A stretch of 64,000 nucleotides of DNA, from NCBI RefSeq assembly GCF_001243895.1, contig NZ_LN851186.1, forward strand, positions 3,696,423-3,760,422, given 5' to 3'. A program made the position numbers and the translations under genes. The notes under the pieces are model-generated. The model ran no database searches. It was given only the letters and a program-made list of their open reading frames with translations, and had not been told where the DNA came from. Of this stretch, positions 19,280 to 27,592 are shown piece by piece. The first letter of the stretch is position 1. Each line of letters opens with the position of its first letter. The DNA comes from Bacillus testis. Its GTDB lineage: Bacteria > Bacillota > Bacilli > Bacillales > DSM-1321.

Positions 19280-22087
19280 TTATTGGTCTACCTTTACGAC
19301 AGACGGAAGTACTAACTTATTGCCTGCTTCATCGGTAATATCCAAGGTTGGTAAGGCTTTCAGTCCAAGCCCCTTGTTTAGTGTATCGGCGGAAACCGCT
19401 TTGATTGTAAATACGGCTGATTTAGAAGCCGTCGTGCCTATATTGGCATCATGTCGTTCCGGCGGGTTTTGCTGTTGTCCACCCACCACTATTTCAAAGT
19501 CGGCATTCGCTTTGCTTGATTGCTTGACTGCTTCCGAAAAAGTCAATGTGACTGTGTTGGTTGTCGAAAGCTTTGCGTCGGTAATGGTTGGCGCTACATT
19601 TTCCTTCAAGAAAATGGCTGTTCTATAAGGATCCATTGCCACTGTAGACCCTTTAGCTTTGATGCCCTGGATTCTCATCTCCCGGTCTCCGGTATACGTA
19701 TTTGAATCAGCCTTCAGAGTAAGAATCGCCTTTTGTGTAGTTGCGTTATCCGAATTGACCGGGCCTTCAAGTCTAACGTCTTCCACTACAACTCCATCAA
19801 TCGTATAGTTTTCTTTATTGACTGCAGTTGCGCCGTCTACTTCTTTATTAAAAACCACTTCTACTTTATTGTTATCGGAAGCGGACTGTTCCACCTTCGC
19901 GATTGCCACTTTTTCCGTATTGGAAGGCATGCCATCCTTCCCTCTTGTAAATGAAACGTTCTTTCCATCGGCTAAAACGCCGCTTTCACTTTTGACGCCA
20001 GCAAAAGCCAGATTTAACTCAAACTCTGTTCCCTCGATATCAAGGTTTGTCCCTAGGAAGGAAGCGAGTTCGGTCCGAATAACCTTCTTATTAGAAGCAT
20101 TCTTGTACATCACCTTGGCGGGAGAAATGTCATTTTCGCCAATATTTCTTGTTACGAAATTTCTTTTATAGGTGCCAGTCGCATCGACTGTGGAGTTAAC
20201 ATCCAGCGCGACATCCTTATCAAAGGTCAGTTCCAGATATTCTTTTTGGTCCGCCGGGTCGGCCACTACGTTGTAAGAAAGCACTTTAGGAGCGGCGTTA
20301 TCCTTCGTGAAGGTAACCACCTTACTCACATTGTCGCCTTGTTCGCCGCTAAGGTCGGTAAAGGAAGAGACACCTATTGTCTTGGGACCATCCAATAAGT
20401 CAGCCGTAGTCACTTTATATTTAGTAACATCGTTGCTGTCACGCTCTACAGATGAAGCAGCCTTGCCGCCGATTGTGACAGTCGGCGCCTTGATCAGCTG
20501 TTCGGAGAATTGAACAGTGAATGTCCGGGCACCCGTTTGTGTGATGGCTGACACCGTAGGCTTCGTGCCATCTTTATCACCGCGCTGGAACGTAACCATA
20601 GATGGATTTGGCGATAGGAAATTTCCTGCCTGGTCACGCGCTCCCATAAATGTGGCTATTATCTCTTTATTTGCCGGGACACTGGCATCCATCATGATCA
20701 CTGCTTCGGTGGCGCCGGCTGCAATTTCGCCTGTAATGCCGGATACGCTTGAACCATCCGCCATCTTGAATGTGATATTCTGAAATGCCTGCATCGGTTC
20801 AGAGAATTTCACCTTCACTTGCGCAGAAGAAATTTTTTCAACGCCCACGATCGTCGGAGGAGTGACATCAGCTGGAATCACAATCATCTGCTCATACGTC
20901 GCTACGTTTTCGCCTTTCACCGTTTTCACTTTATCCAGCTTGATGTCATAGCGTTTTTCCATTGGCACGGAAGAAGTGACAGTGAGCGTTTTGCCATCTT
21001 CAGAAAGCTTCCCACTATACGAAGCGCTTACATTTGGCTGATCAAGCGAACGTAGAGAAAACACACCGTCTATCATCGTTCCGCTGAGACCGTCCGTAAA
21101 AATCGACTTCGGATCTACTGCTTTGTTGAAACGGATCTGCAATTGAGTAGCGCTCGTTGCTTTCGCTTCTTCCACTTTTGGAACAGCCGCCACAACTTTA
21201 TAAGGCTTAGCTGCAACAAATTCAGTCGACTTAAAAGCGACATTGACCGTCACATCCTGGTCTTCCTCGCCTTGTTCCACCTCAGGCACTGCCAGTATGG
21301 CTGATTTCTTGTCGTCCGCCAGTTTCAAGCTTGTCGGTACAACCGAAACGGCTTCTTTCCCGTTAATAGCTTGCATCACTTTAAAGTCAGCAAGAGCAGC
21401 TTCCTTTACAGGTTTATCGAACATAACAGTGATTTTGCCGTTCAAGGCGTCGACACCTGTCAGTTTAACTGTTTCCTCGGGAGGATTTTTAAGTTGATAA
21501 GCCCGCATCAAGAAAATCGCATAATCACCGCGTTTCGCATTATTAAAAGTACCAAAGTGATTGCTGTCAATACCAGTAGTGATCTTATTGCTGGCCAATG
21601 CGTAAACAGCTTCTTTATATCTGTCAGGCGTGTCCAAAAAAGAGACTTCTGTATCAGCATGCTTAATCTTAAAGCCCTTATAGATCCATATAGCCAGCTC
21701 TCCGCGCGTAATCAAACTGTCACTGTCAAATTTCTTGGCGGTCTTCCCGTTCGTAATCCCTGCCGCTTTCAAAGCATTCACATATTTAGTTGCCCGCGGC
21801 GGTACATCCGTAAAACCGGAAGCCGGAGCCTTCTCGATATCCAAGTCCAGCACCTTCGCCAACAGAACAGCCGCATCAACACGCTTAATATTTTTACTAA
21901 CCCCGAATTGTGTGGACGAGAGACCTTCCGCCCCTTTTGACACAACAAAATCGACCGCTTCCTTATAATTTTTATTCACATCCGTAAAAGAAGAAGCAGA
22001 CGCAAGAGGCGCCACCGCCGAAGCCACCAATGTAACCGTCGCTGCCGAAGAGACAAACTTACTCATTTTCTTTGGTTTGTAAGGCAT
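19280..22087 (-). CDS. S-layer protein paralogue C (SLH, 3 domains plus Ig-like repeats)
   Basis: About 935 residues from an ATG at 22087, chosen because GGGGAGGAT lies just upstream and the protein then begins MPYKPKKMSKFVSSAATVTL like its paralogues; an upstream start at 22138 would add 17 residues before the signal peptide. Three SLH domains (IKRVDAAV, ITRGELAI, AKRGDYAI) are followed by about 700 residues of Ig-like beta repeats (SbsA/Big type: VKVKFSEPMQAF, VTLTFSEAVKQ). It should bind wall polysaccharide through SLH and form or decorate the S-layer. Its base composition is less AT-rich than that of the two genes at 23675 and 31099. Confidence 0.9.
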   Translation of the reverse strand: MPYKPKKMSKFVSSAATVTLVASAVAPLASASSFTDVNKNYKEAVDFVVSKGAEGLSSTQFGVSKNIKRVDAAVLLAKVLDLDIEKAPASGFTDVPPRATKYVNALKAAGITNGKTAKKFDSDSLITRGELAIWIYKGFKIKHADTEVSFLDTPDRYKEAVYALASNKITTGIDSNHFGTFNNAKRGDYAIFLMRAYQLKNPPEETVKLTGVDALNGKITVMFDKPVKEAALADFKVMQAINGKEAVSVVPTSLKLADDKKSAILAVPEVEQGEEDQDVTVNVAFKSTEFVAAKPYKVVAAVPKVEEAKATSATQLQIRFNKAVDPKSIFTDGLSGTMIDGVFSLRSLDQPNVSASYSGKLSEDGKTLTVTSSVPMEKRYDIKLDKVKTVKGENVATYEQMIVIPADVTPPTIVGVEKISSAQVKVKFSEPMQAFQNITFKMADGSSVSGITGEIAAGATEAVIMMDASVPANKEIIATFMGARDQAGNFLSPNPSMVTFQRGDKDGTKPTVSAITQTGARTFTVQFSEQLIKAPTVTIGGKAASSVERDSNDVTKYKVTTADLLDGPKTIGVSSFTDLSGEQGDNVSKVVTFTKDNAAPKVLSYNVVADPADQKEYLELTFDKDVALDVNSTVDATGTYKRNFVTRNIGENDISPAKVMYKNASNKKVIRTELASFLGTNLDIEGTEFELNLAFAGVKSESGVLADGKNVSFTRGKDGMPSNTEKVAIAKVEQSASDNNKVEVVFNKEVDGATAVNKENYTIDGVVVEDVRLEGPVNSDNATTQKAILTLKADSNTYTGDREMRIQGIKAKGSTVAMDPYRTAIFLKENVAPTITDAKLSTTNTVTLTFSEAVKQSSKANADFEIVVGGQQQNPPERHDANIGTTASKSAVFTIKAVSADTLNKGLGLKALPTLDITDEAGNKLVLPSVVKVDQ

Positions 22088-22462
22088 GTTTTCTGATCCT
22101 CCCCGATTTGTATGAAGTAGATATAATGAAAAAACCAAATGAGAATCACAGAGGTCTATGAGTCTATCATTTGGTTGTTTTTGTAATACCCATTAATTTG
22201 TAAAATATTCATTTTCTATTAAAAGTTGTTTTTATTATTTTAATCTGTTCAGTTGTACGGCTGTAGCTATCTTGAAAAAATCGATTGTTCTGCTTGCTTC
22301 CTGTTTCCCCCAACTTATTCTGGTGAAAGGAGCCTTTTCATATTCAGAGATAATATACTTTTTCACACAATAATACGATTTTTTCTTATTATCTTCGAGT
22401 CAGGTTTAATTGTCTATTCTAGATGGGTTAAAAATGAAACCGCTGATGAAAATACAGAAAAA
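22088..22462. other. AT-rich intergenic region, no gene
   Basis: Upstream region of S-layer paralogue C. The only open frame (22253-22507, plus) lacks a ribosome binding site and any recognisable feature, so I do not call it. Confidence 0.4.
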
Positions 22463-22502
22463 CCCCGAATAAAGAACTTTTTAAAGTATCTATTATTCGA
22501 GG
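22463..22502 (-). terminator. Terminator of truncated gene
   Basis: On the minus strand CCTCGAATAA / TTTATTCGGGG followed by TTTTT, 45 bases beyond the stop codon at 22546. Confidence 0.65.
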
Positions 22503-22545
22503 TATAGGTATAGTTTAAATCTCACTAATTAATATTCAATTAGTT

Positions 22546-22878
22546 TTATTGCTTCTTAAGGCCATAAGCAGCTACTAAAGCATCAACTAATCCTTTATAT
22601 GCATTTGGGATATTTGTTTCTTCATCTAGCAGTGTTTGAAGATGACTTTTTAACGTAGCTTCATCCTGTGCATACGTATTTATCGCACTAGCCATACCAG
22701 TGCCATTAAATAAACCAGCATCACTGGCATTTTTAATTTCATTTGCAACAGCTTGAACTTCTATTGAAGTAGCATCTGTATTTGTAAATGATAGGGTTGG
22801 AACTTCCACATCATTACCTAAATGTAAAGCAGCAATCTGTTCGTTTACATTTTCTTCCGCCAATGTTTTTGCGCTATT
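22546..22878 (-). pseudogene. 3' remnant of an exported-protein-like gene
   Basis: About 110 codons ending KGLVDALVAAYGLKKQ. The frame is open back to about 22878 (NSAKTLAEENVNEQ), where the group II intron sequence begins. There is no start codon with a ribosome binding site and no signal peptide. The 5' part of the gene is not on the far side of the intron, where the terminator of the next S-layer gene lies instead. I therefore read it as the broken C-terminal end of a gene. I do not recognise the family; the composition (Asn, Thr, Ala rich) resembles surface proteins. Confidence 0.6.
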
Positions 22879-23575
22879 CCCGTCTTATACCACATTCAGG
22901 TGGTTTTCGAATCGGGCCTACACCGCACGAGCGACTTTCATCGCATACGGCGTGCCATCAACTCATAAAACGAGATCCTATATGATATCATAAAGTGAAT
23001 TTTCATTGGATCACTTACAGCCTCGGATGAATCATTTAGAATAATCAAAGGATATTCATTTTATGTTTTCGCTGACTGGGTTCCTTGGCTCCATCTAGTT
23101 TTCCCCTCCTCGTATGTTACCATACAAGTCCAAACGGCTAGCAATCAACACTACTATGAACCCGCTGCCACCTTACTAGCTTCATTGGTGCTACCCCACC
23201 TCTTCTAGTAAGACTTCAAACGTTCCATTATGCTGCCCCCTTATTTTGGTAGCCTTAGGCTTCCACTACTCAGGTGTGGACGTGACCTGTTTAACAGTTT
23301 AAATTATACAAGATCACCAACTCGTTATTTCAAACGAGAGAAATGGATATGAACTCCTAGCCATTCACACATCCAATTGTTCCACCCTGCCTACATGGAT
23401 TCGTTATCCTAACCATAGCCACCTTTTAAAGAACCCCGCCTCAGTACCTTGAGTACGACTTCACCTGACTTCACCCCTTCAAGCAGATAGGCTTTCACTG
23501 GATGCAGGAGGATTAGGCTCATGATTTCAAAAACTGTTAACCATGCGTCAGAACTCCCCTGACGAATTCAGCATA
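22879..23575 (-). ncRNA. ORF-less group II intron (domains I-III remnant, V and VI)
   Basis: Read on the minus strand, this 700-base stretch carries hallmarks of a group II intron. There is a domain V hairpin at 22920-22953 (CGCCGTATGCGA, a GAAA-containing loop, TCGCTCGTGCGG). It is followed by a domain VI stem at about 22880-22918. Upstream are the conserved intron stretches CATCCAGTGAAAGCCTATC and GCGGGTTCATAGTAGTG. No reverse transcriptase/maturase frame exists inside, so the intron-encoded protein has been lost. The 5' boundary is estimated. It lies right after the terminator of the S-layer gene at 23675, and its 3' end abuts the broken gene at 22546. Confidence 0.72.
22920..22953 (-). 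ncRNA. Group II intron domain V
   Basis: 34-nt hairpin in which the catalytic triad position reads CGC and the terminal loop contains GAAA; the most conserved catalytic part of group II ribozymes. Confidence 0.75.
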
Positions 23576-23583
23576 ATAGTTAG

Positions 23584-23626
23584 AAAAAGACCCCATAGAA
23601 ATATCTTAGTACAGTTCTATGGGGTT
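23584..23626 (-). terminator. Terminator of S-layer gene B
   Basis: Stem ACCCCATAGAA / TTCTATGGGGT followed on the minus strand by CTTTTTCT, about 50 bases after the stop at 23675. Confidence 0.85.
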
Positions 23627-23674
23627 AATTCTACTTATTTCACTAGAAAACTAGCTTATAAAGTAACGTTTCGT

Positions 23675-26600
23675 TTAATTTTGTTGAGAAGTAACAACAT
23701 TGATTGTATCAAATACTTGTGAAGTTGTTGCATTACGAGCTGCATCTTCAACAGAACCTACAATTGATACAGAAGCAGGTTTTACGCTAGAAGTTGAATT
23801 GTCTGCTTTTAAATTAATAGTAACAGTATTATCACTTACTGCAAGAGACTCGATTGTACGTCCTGCGACTGTAAAATCAGCATCTTGTACAGACTGAGCA
23901 TAAAGTGTCTCAGAGAATGTAAGAATTAATTGATCTTGAGCAGTAGGAGCAGTACCATCAGTAAAAGTTGCTGAGCTAATTTCAGGAGCAAACTTATCAG
24001 CCGCTTGAACTGCATTGACTTTTACAAGAAGCCCATCATTATTTTTAGCCTTAACAGTGTAATCCTCATCCACATTAGAATCTACAGTTACATCAGTTGC
24101 TGTGTATGGAAGATCTGTTCCAACAGTTAAAGTAAGAACTGATTTACCATTTTCAATAGAGTTCACTACATTATTAGTAGTATGAGCAGTCTCGCCAGTT
24201 TTCACGATAAAATCTGAAGCTACTGCACTAGTGATAACTTCATCAAAGTACAATTTAACTGTGCGTTTTCCAGTAACTTCAGCTTTAGTTGCCGCAACAG
24301 TTGATTGATTTTCAGACACAGTTACCTTAGTAGAGAATGCTTCGGTTAAGTTACCAGTAGCGTCAGCAACACGTCCAACTGTGATAGATTGTTTAGATGC
24401 AGTTGTGAAATTTTTAACTTCAGAGAAATCAAGAATGACTGCTTTGTTACCATCTACTGCAGTAACTGTAACGGCTGAATCAAGATCAGCATCATTATAT
24501 TGATATTTGGCTTTGTCAGTAATTGAAGCTGCATTCATTGCTTCACTGAATTTAACTTTTACTTTCTTAGCCCCAGCAAGTAAGTCAGCTGTTGGATTAA
24601 CAGTCGGAGCAACCATATCATTCACATAGAACGTACGAGACACTTCACTGATTTTGTTATTAGAAGTATCAGTTACGTCTTTTACAGTTAATTTATAGTT
24701 ACCACCTGCAAGGTCGGTATTTGATGTAACAGTCACCGTTTTGTTATCAGCACCAAGACTAACATCTGCTTGTACCTTATTATCTTCATCATCTGTTAAT
24801 ACAAAGTTAGCAGCAGTTACTGTGTTTGATTCTAGTTCTTCATTAAATTTAACTTCAATTGTACGTTTAGTTTTACCTTCTACAGTAGATAGAACTGGAG
24901 CAGTAGTATCAGCCGCATAAGAAGCAGTAAGTTCTTGAGCTGCTAATTTATTTCCCCATTTATCTTGTAAAAGTGTTCCTTTTTCATCTTTATAACCTAG
25001 GAAAAACTTCACTTGGCCTTCAGGGAATACAGCACCAGCAAAATCAACTACGATTGTGTCGCTTGTTCCGTTTTTAAGACTAGTTACAGACTCTGCCTTA
25101 TAACCATTTCCACCTTTAACTGTATGGAAAATTTCAAGGTTATCCGTCAATGTGCTAGGGTTAATTTCTTTGTCAAATTGAATTTCAACAGTGTTATTGT
25201 CTACTACTTTAGATACAGAAGCTTTTGGAGCTGAAGTATCTGTTTGGTAAACGAAATTTTTAGCTACTTCATCAATTTTGAATCCAGCATAGTCAGTTCC
25301 ACCAGAAATAGTTAAAGTGTGAGAAGAATTGTTAGTTGGATCAATACCGATAGTTAAATCCGCATAATCTTGCCCTGCAGTCCAAGACGTTGAAACAATT
25401 GCAGTTGCACCATCATTTAATTTAAAAGTTGGAACAGAAGCAAGTGGCTCGGAGAAGTGTACTCGGATAACACGTGGAGCTACCACTTCAACATCATCAG
25501 CTTTAGGAGCTACGACATCAATGAAACGAACGTCTTTAGAAGTATCAGCAACTACTTCACTTTTAACCGTTTTAACATTTTTAACAGTCAGAGTTGCATC
25601 AGTAGATTGGTTTTGAGCAGCAAATGTAAGAACTACAGTTTTCTCTCCAGTAACTTTAGCAGCTGAAGGGTTAACAGCATTCCCATTACCAACTTTTAGC
25701 TCATAATTAGCTAAAGTTTCAGCAGTTGCTTTATCAAGTTCTTTGTTAAATTTAACTTCTACTTGTCTAAGATTAATCGCACTTACAGACTTAACAGCCG
25801 GTGCAGCAGCTTCCACTTTATAAGCATCAGCACTTACAGCTTTTCCTTCTTTATAAGCAGCAGCGATTACTACGCTTTGCTCGTCGTCAGCTTGTTCAAC
25901 TGTTGGTACAGTCAATACAACTGATTTTTTGTCGTCAGATAGTTTAGCGGCAGTTGCTGTTACAGTAGTTGCTTCTTTACCGTTGATTGCTTGAGTAAGA
26001 GTGAAGTCTTTTACGTCAGCAGTTTCAATTTCTTTATCCAATGCAACTGTTACTTTGCCGTTTTCAGCTTTAACAGATGTTACTGTAGCAGCTTCAACTG
26101 GTGTAACATTGGCTGCTCTTAGAAGGAATTTAGCATAGTCGCCGCGTTTAGCATTTTGGGTTGTTCCGAATTGAGTTTCGCTTGTACCGTTAGTGATTTT
26201 GTTAGCTACTAGTGCAGCTACTGCAGATTCATAACGGTCAGATACGTCAGAATATTTTGTATCAGCAGTGCCTTTTAGTTCAAATGCTTTTTGAACCCAG
26301 ATTGCTAATTCACCGCGTGTGATTAGATCTTGAGCGCCAAAAGTTGTAGGGTTTTTACCATTTGTAATGCCAGCTTCTTTAAGGGCATTTACGTATTTAA
26401 CTGCACGATCAGGCACATCAGTGAAACCTGCTTTAGGTGCTTTTTCTATATCTAATCCAAGAACTTTAACTAAAAGAACAGCTGCGTCCACACGTTTGAT
26501 GTTTTCGCCCACGCCGAATTTAGTTGGAGTTAAACCTTGAGCTCCTTTAGATACTACAAAATCAACAGCTTCTTTATAAGAATCATTTACATCAGTGAAT

Positions 26601-26698
26601 GATGCAGCTGATGCCAATGGAGCAACAGCAGACGCTACTAAAGTTGCAGTAGCAGCAGTGGCTACAAATTTCTTGAAGTTTTTTGGTTGGTATGTCAT
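23675..26698 (-). CDS. S-layer protein B (SLH, probable major S-layer protein)
   Basis: About 1007 residues from an ATG at 26698, selected because GGGAGGATC precedes it and the protein then starts MTYQPKNFKKFVATAATATL like its paralogues (the frame is open to 26740). Three SLH domains lie at about 30-210 with IKRVDAAV, ITRGELAI and AKRGDYAK. About 800 residues of Ig-like beta repeats follow, with recurrent VEVKFNKEL / IEVKFNEEL and PVLSTVEG-type boundaries. Codon use is strongly AT-ending and repetitive, unlike paralogue C, and the gene has an 850-base upstream region with a leader hairpin; both fit very high expression. The Cys-poor, Lys/Asp/Thr-rich composition fits S-layer proteins. Export by SecA2/SlaP is inferred. 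Confidence 0.92.
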   Translation of the reverse strand: MTYQPKNFKKFVATAATATLVASAVAPLASAASFTDVNDSYKEAVDFVVSKGAQGLTPTKFGVGENIKRVDAAVLLVKVLGLDIEKAPKAGFTDVPDRAVKYVNALKEAGITNGKNPTTFGAQDLITRGELAIWVQKAFELKGTADTKYSDVSDRYESAVAALVANKITNGTSETQFGTTQNAKRGDYAKFLLRAANVTPVEAATVTSVKAENGKVTVALDKEIETADVKDFTLTQAINGKEATTVTATAAKLSDDKKSVVLTVPTVEQADDEQSVVIAAAYKEGKAVSADAYKVEAAAPAVKSVSAINLRQVEVKFNKELDKATAETLANYELKVGNGNAVNPSAAKVTGEKTVVLTFAAQNQSTDATLTVKNVKTVKSEVVADTSKDVRFIDVVAPKADDVEVVAPRVIRVHFSEPLASVPTFKLNDGATAIVSTSWTAGQDYADLTIGIDPTNNSSHTLTISGGTDYAGFKIDEVAKNFVYQTDTSAPKASVSKVVDNNTVEIQFDKEINPSTLTDNLEIFHTVKGGNGYKAESVTSLKNGTSDTIVVDFAGAVFPEGQVKFFLGYKDEKGTLLQDKWGNKLAAQELTASYAADTTAPVLSTVEGKTKRTIEVKFNEELESNTVTAANFVLTDDEDNKVQADVSLGADNKTVTVTSNTDLAGGNYKLTVKDVTDTSNNKISEVSRTFYVNDMVAPTVNPTADLLAGAKKVKVKFSEAMNAASITDKAKYQYNDADLDSAVTVTAVDGNKAVILDFSEVKNFTTASKQSITVGRVADATGNLTEAFSTKVTVSENQSTVAATKAEVTGKRTVKLYFDEVITSAVASDFIVKTGETAHTTNNVVNSIENGKSVLTLTVGTDLPYTATDVTVDSNVDEDYTVKAKNNDGLLVKVNAVQAADKFAPEISSATFTDGTAPTAQDQLILTFSETLYAQSVQDADFTVAGRTIESLAVSDNTVTINLKADNSTSSVKPASVSIVGSVEDAARNATTSQVFDTINVVTSQQN

Positions 26699-27551
26699 AT
26701 AGATCCTCCCGTTTTGTGAAAATATTTGTTTAAGACACACAATGTATAGGAAACAGTGAGAAACAATCTGCCGTTATTTGGATCAAATGGCGACAGATTG
26801 TAAGTTATACAGTCTTATATGAGGAAAAGATTAATGGTTGGTCGAATTTGCCAGTTTAATCCACCTATTGGCTATTAAGCCAAATATTACGTAAGACTGA
26901 TATACTGTTAGATTATACATTTATTTAATAAAAAAACAAAAATTCACAAATAGGAGAAATGTAAGAAAAATATAGATAAATATGTAAAAGTAAAACATAT
27001 AATTCCATTTTTAGTAATTAAATAAATTAAAAATACCTTTATTATTTTCTTTATATTATCATTTTTGGATAATATAACTAATATAATAAATATTTATATC
27101 CATTTTTACTTTTTTCTATTTTTGGATGTTTTTTCTTTAAAATTGGAATAAAAATGGAGGTTTTGGTTTTTAAATGAAGTGATTTCCTATCCCTTCTAGT
27201 AATAGGGGTCTATTACACTAGAACAGCAGTCTTGATAATTTACTAATATAAGTAATATATCGGTTGTATTTGTAAATTTTTAAGAAATTTTACCTTAAAT
27301 ATTACAAATGTTACGATTAGAATTCAAAAATCGGTGATATTTTTAATAGGAACAATGCAGGGGAGTTCTGGCAACAAGTCAGCTTAGATTGGAGCCACTC
27401 ACACTGTCACTTTCTTTAAAACTACATAGTTGGGACCATGGAGAGGTTTCCTTGACGGGTTCTTTTTCCCCACCTATCATTCAAATAGTCACCGAAGAGT
27501 GAGGCTAAGCAGCTGATTATTTATAAGTCTTTCCTGTACATCTTCTATATG
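26699..27551. other. Long AT-rich leader and promoter region of S-layer gene B
   Basis: Some 850 bases without a gene. Bases 26880-27330 are extremely AT-rich. A hairpin at 26763-26801 lies in the predicted leader. Bases 27340-27510 have more balanced composition than their surroundings and do not fit any feature I can name. Confidence 0.5.
26763..26801 (-). promoter_or_regulatory. Leader hairpin upstream of S-layer gene B
   Basis: Inverted arms ACAATCTG / CAGATTGT enclose a second matching pair ATTTG / CAAAT, giving a long, slightly interrupted stem 65 bases before the start codon. There is no T-run after it, so it is not a terminator; 5' hairpins often stabilise S-layer mRNA. Confidence 0.5.
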
Positions 27552-27583
27552 AAAACAGGGAATCCCGCGAGGATTCCCTGTTT
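27552..27583 (-). terminator. Terminator of InlB-repeat SLH gene
   Basis: Stem AAACAGGGAATCC / GGATTCCCTGTTT with a small loop, ten bases after the stop codon at 27593. Confidence 0.8.
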
Positions 27584-27592
27584 GAATTGCCG

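Noticed and set aside
22253..22507. 84-codon plus-strand open frame
   Set aside because: No ribosome binding site, overlaps the terminator of the minus-strand remnant, and the sequence looks like AT-rich noncoding DNA.
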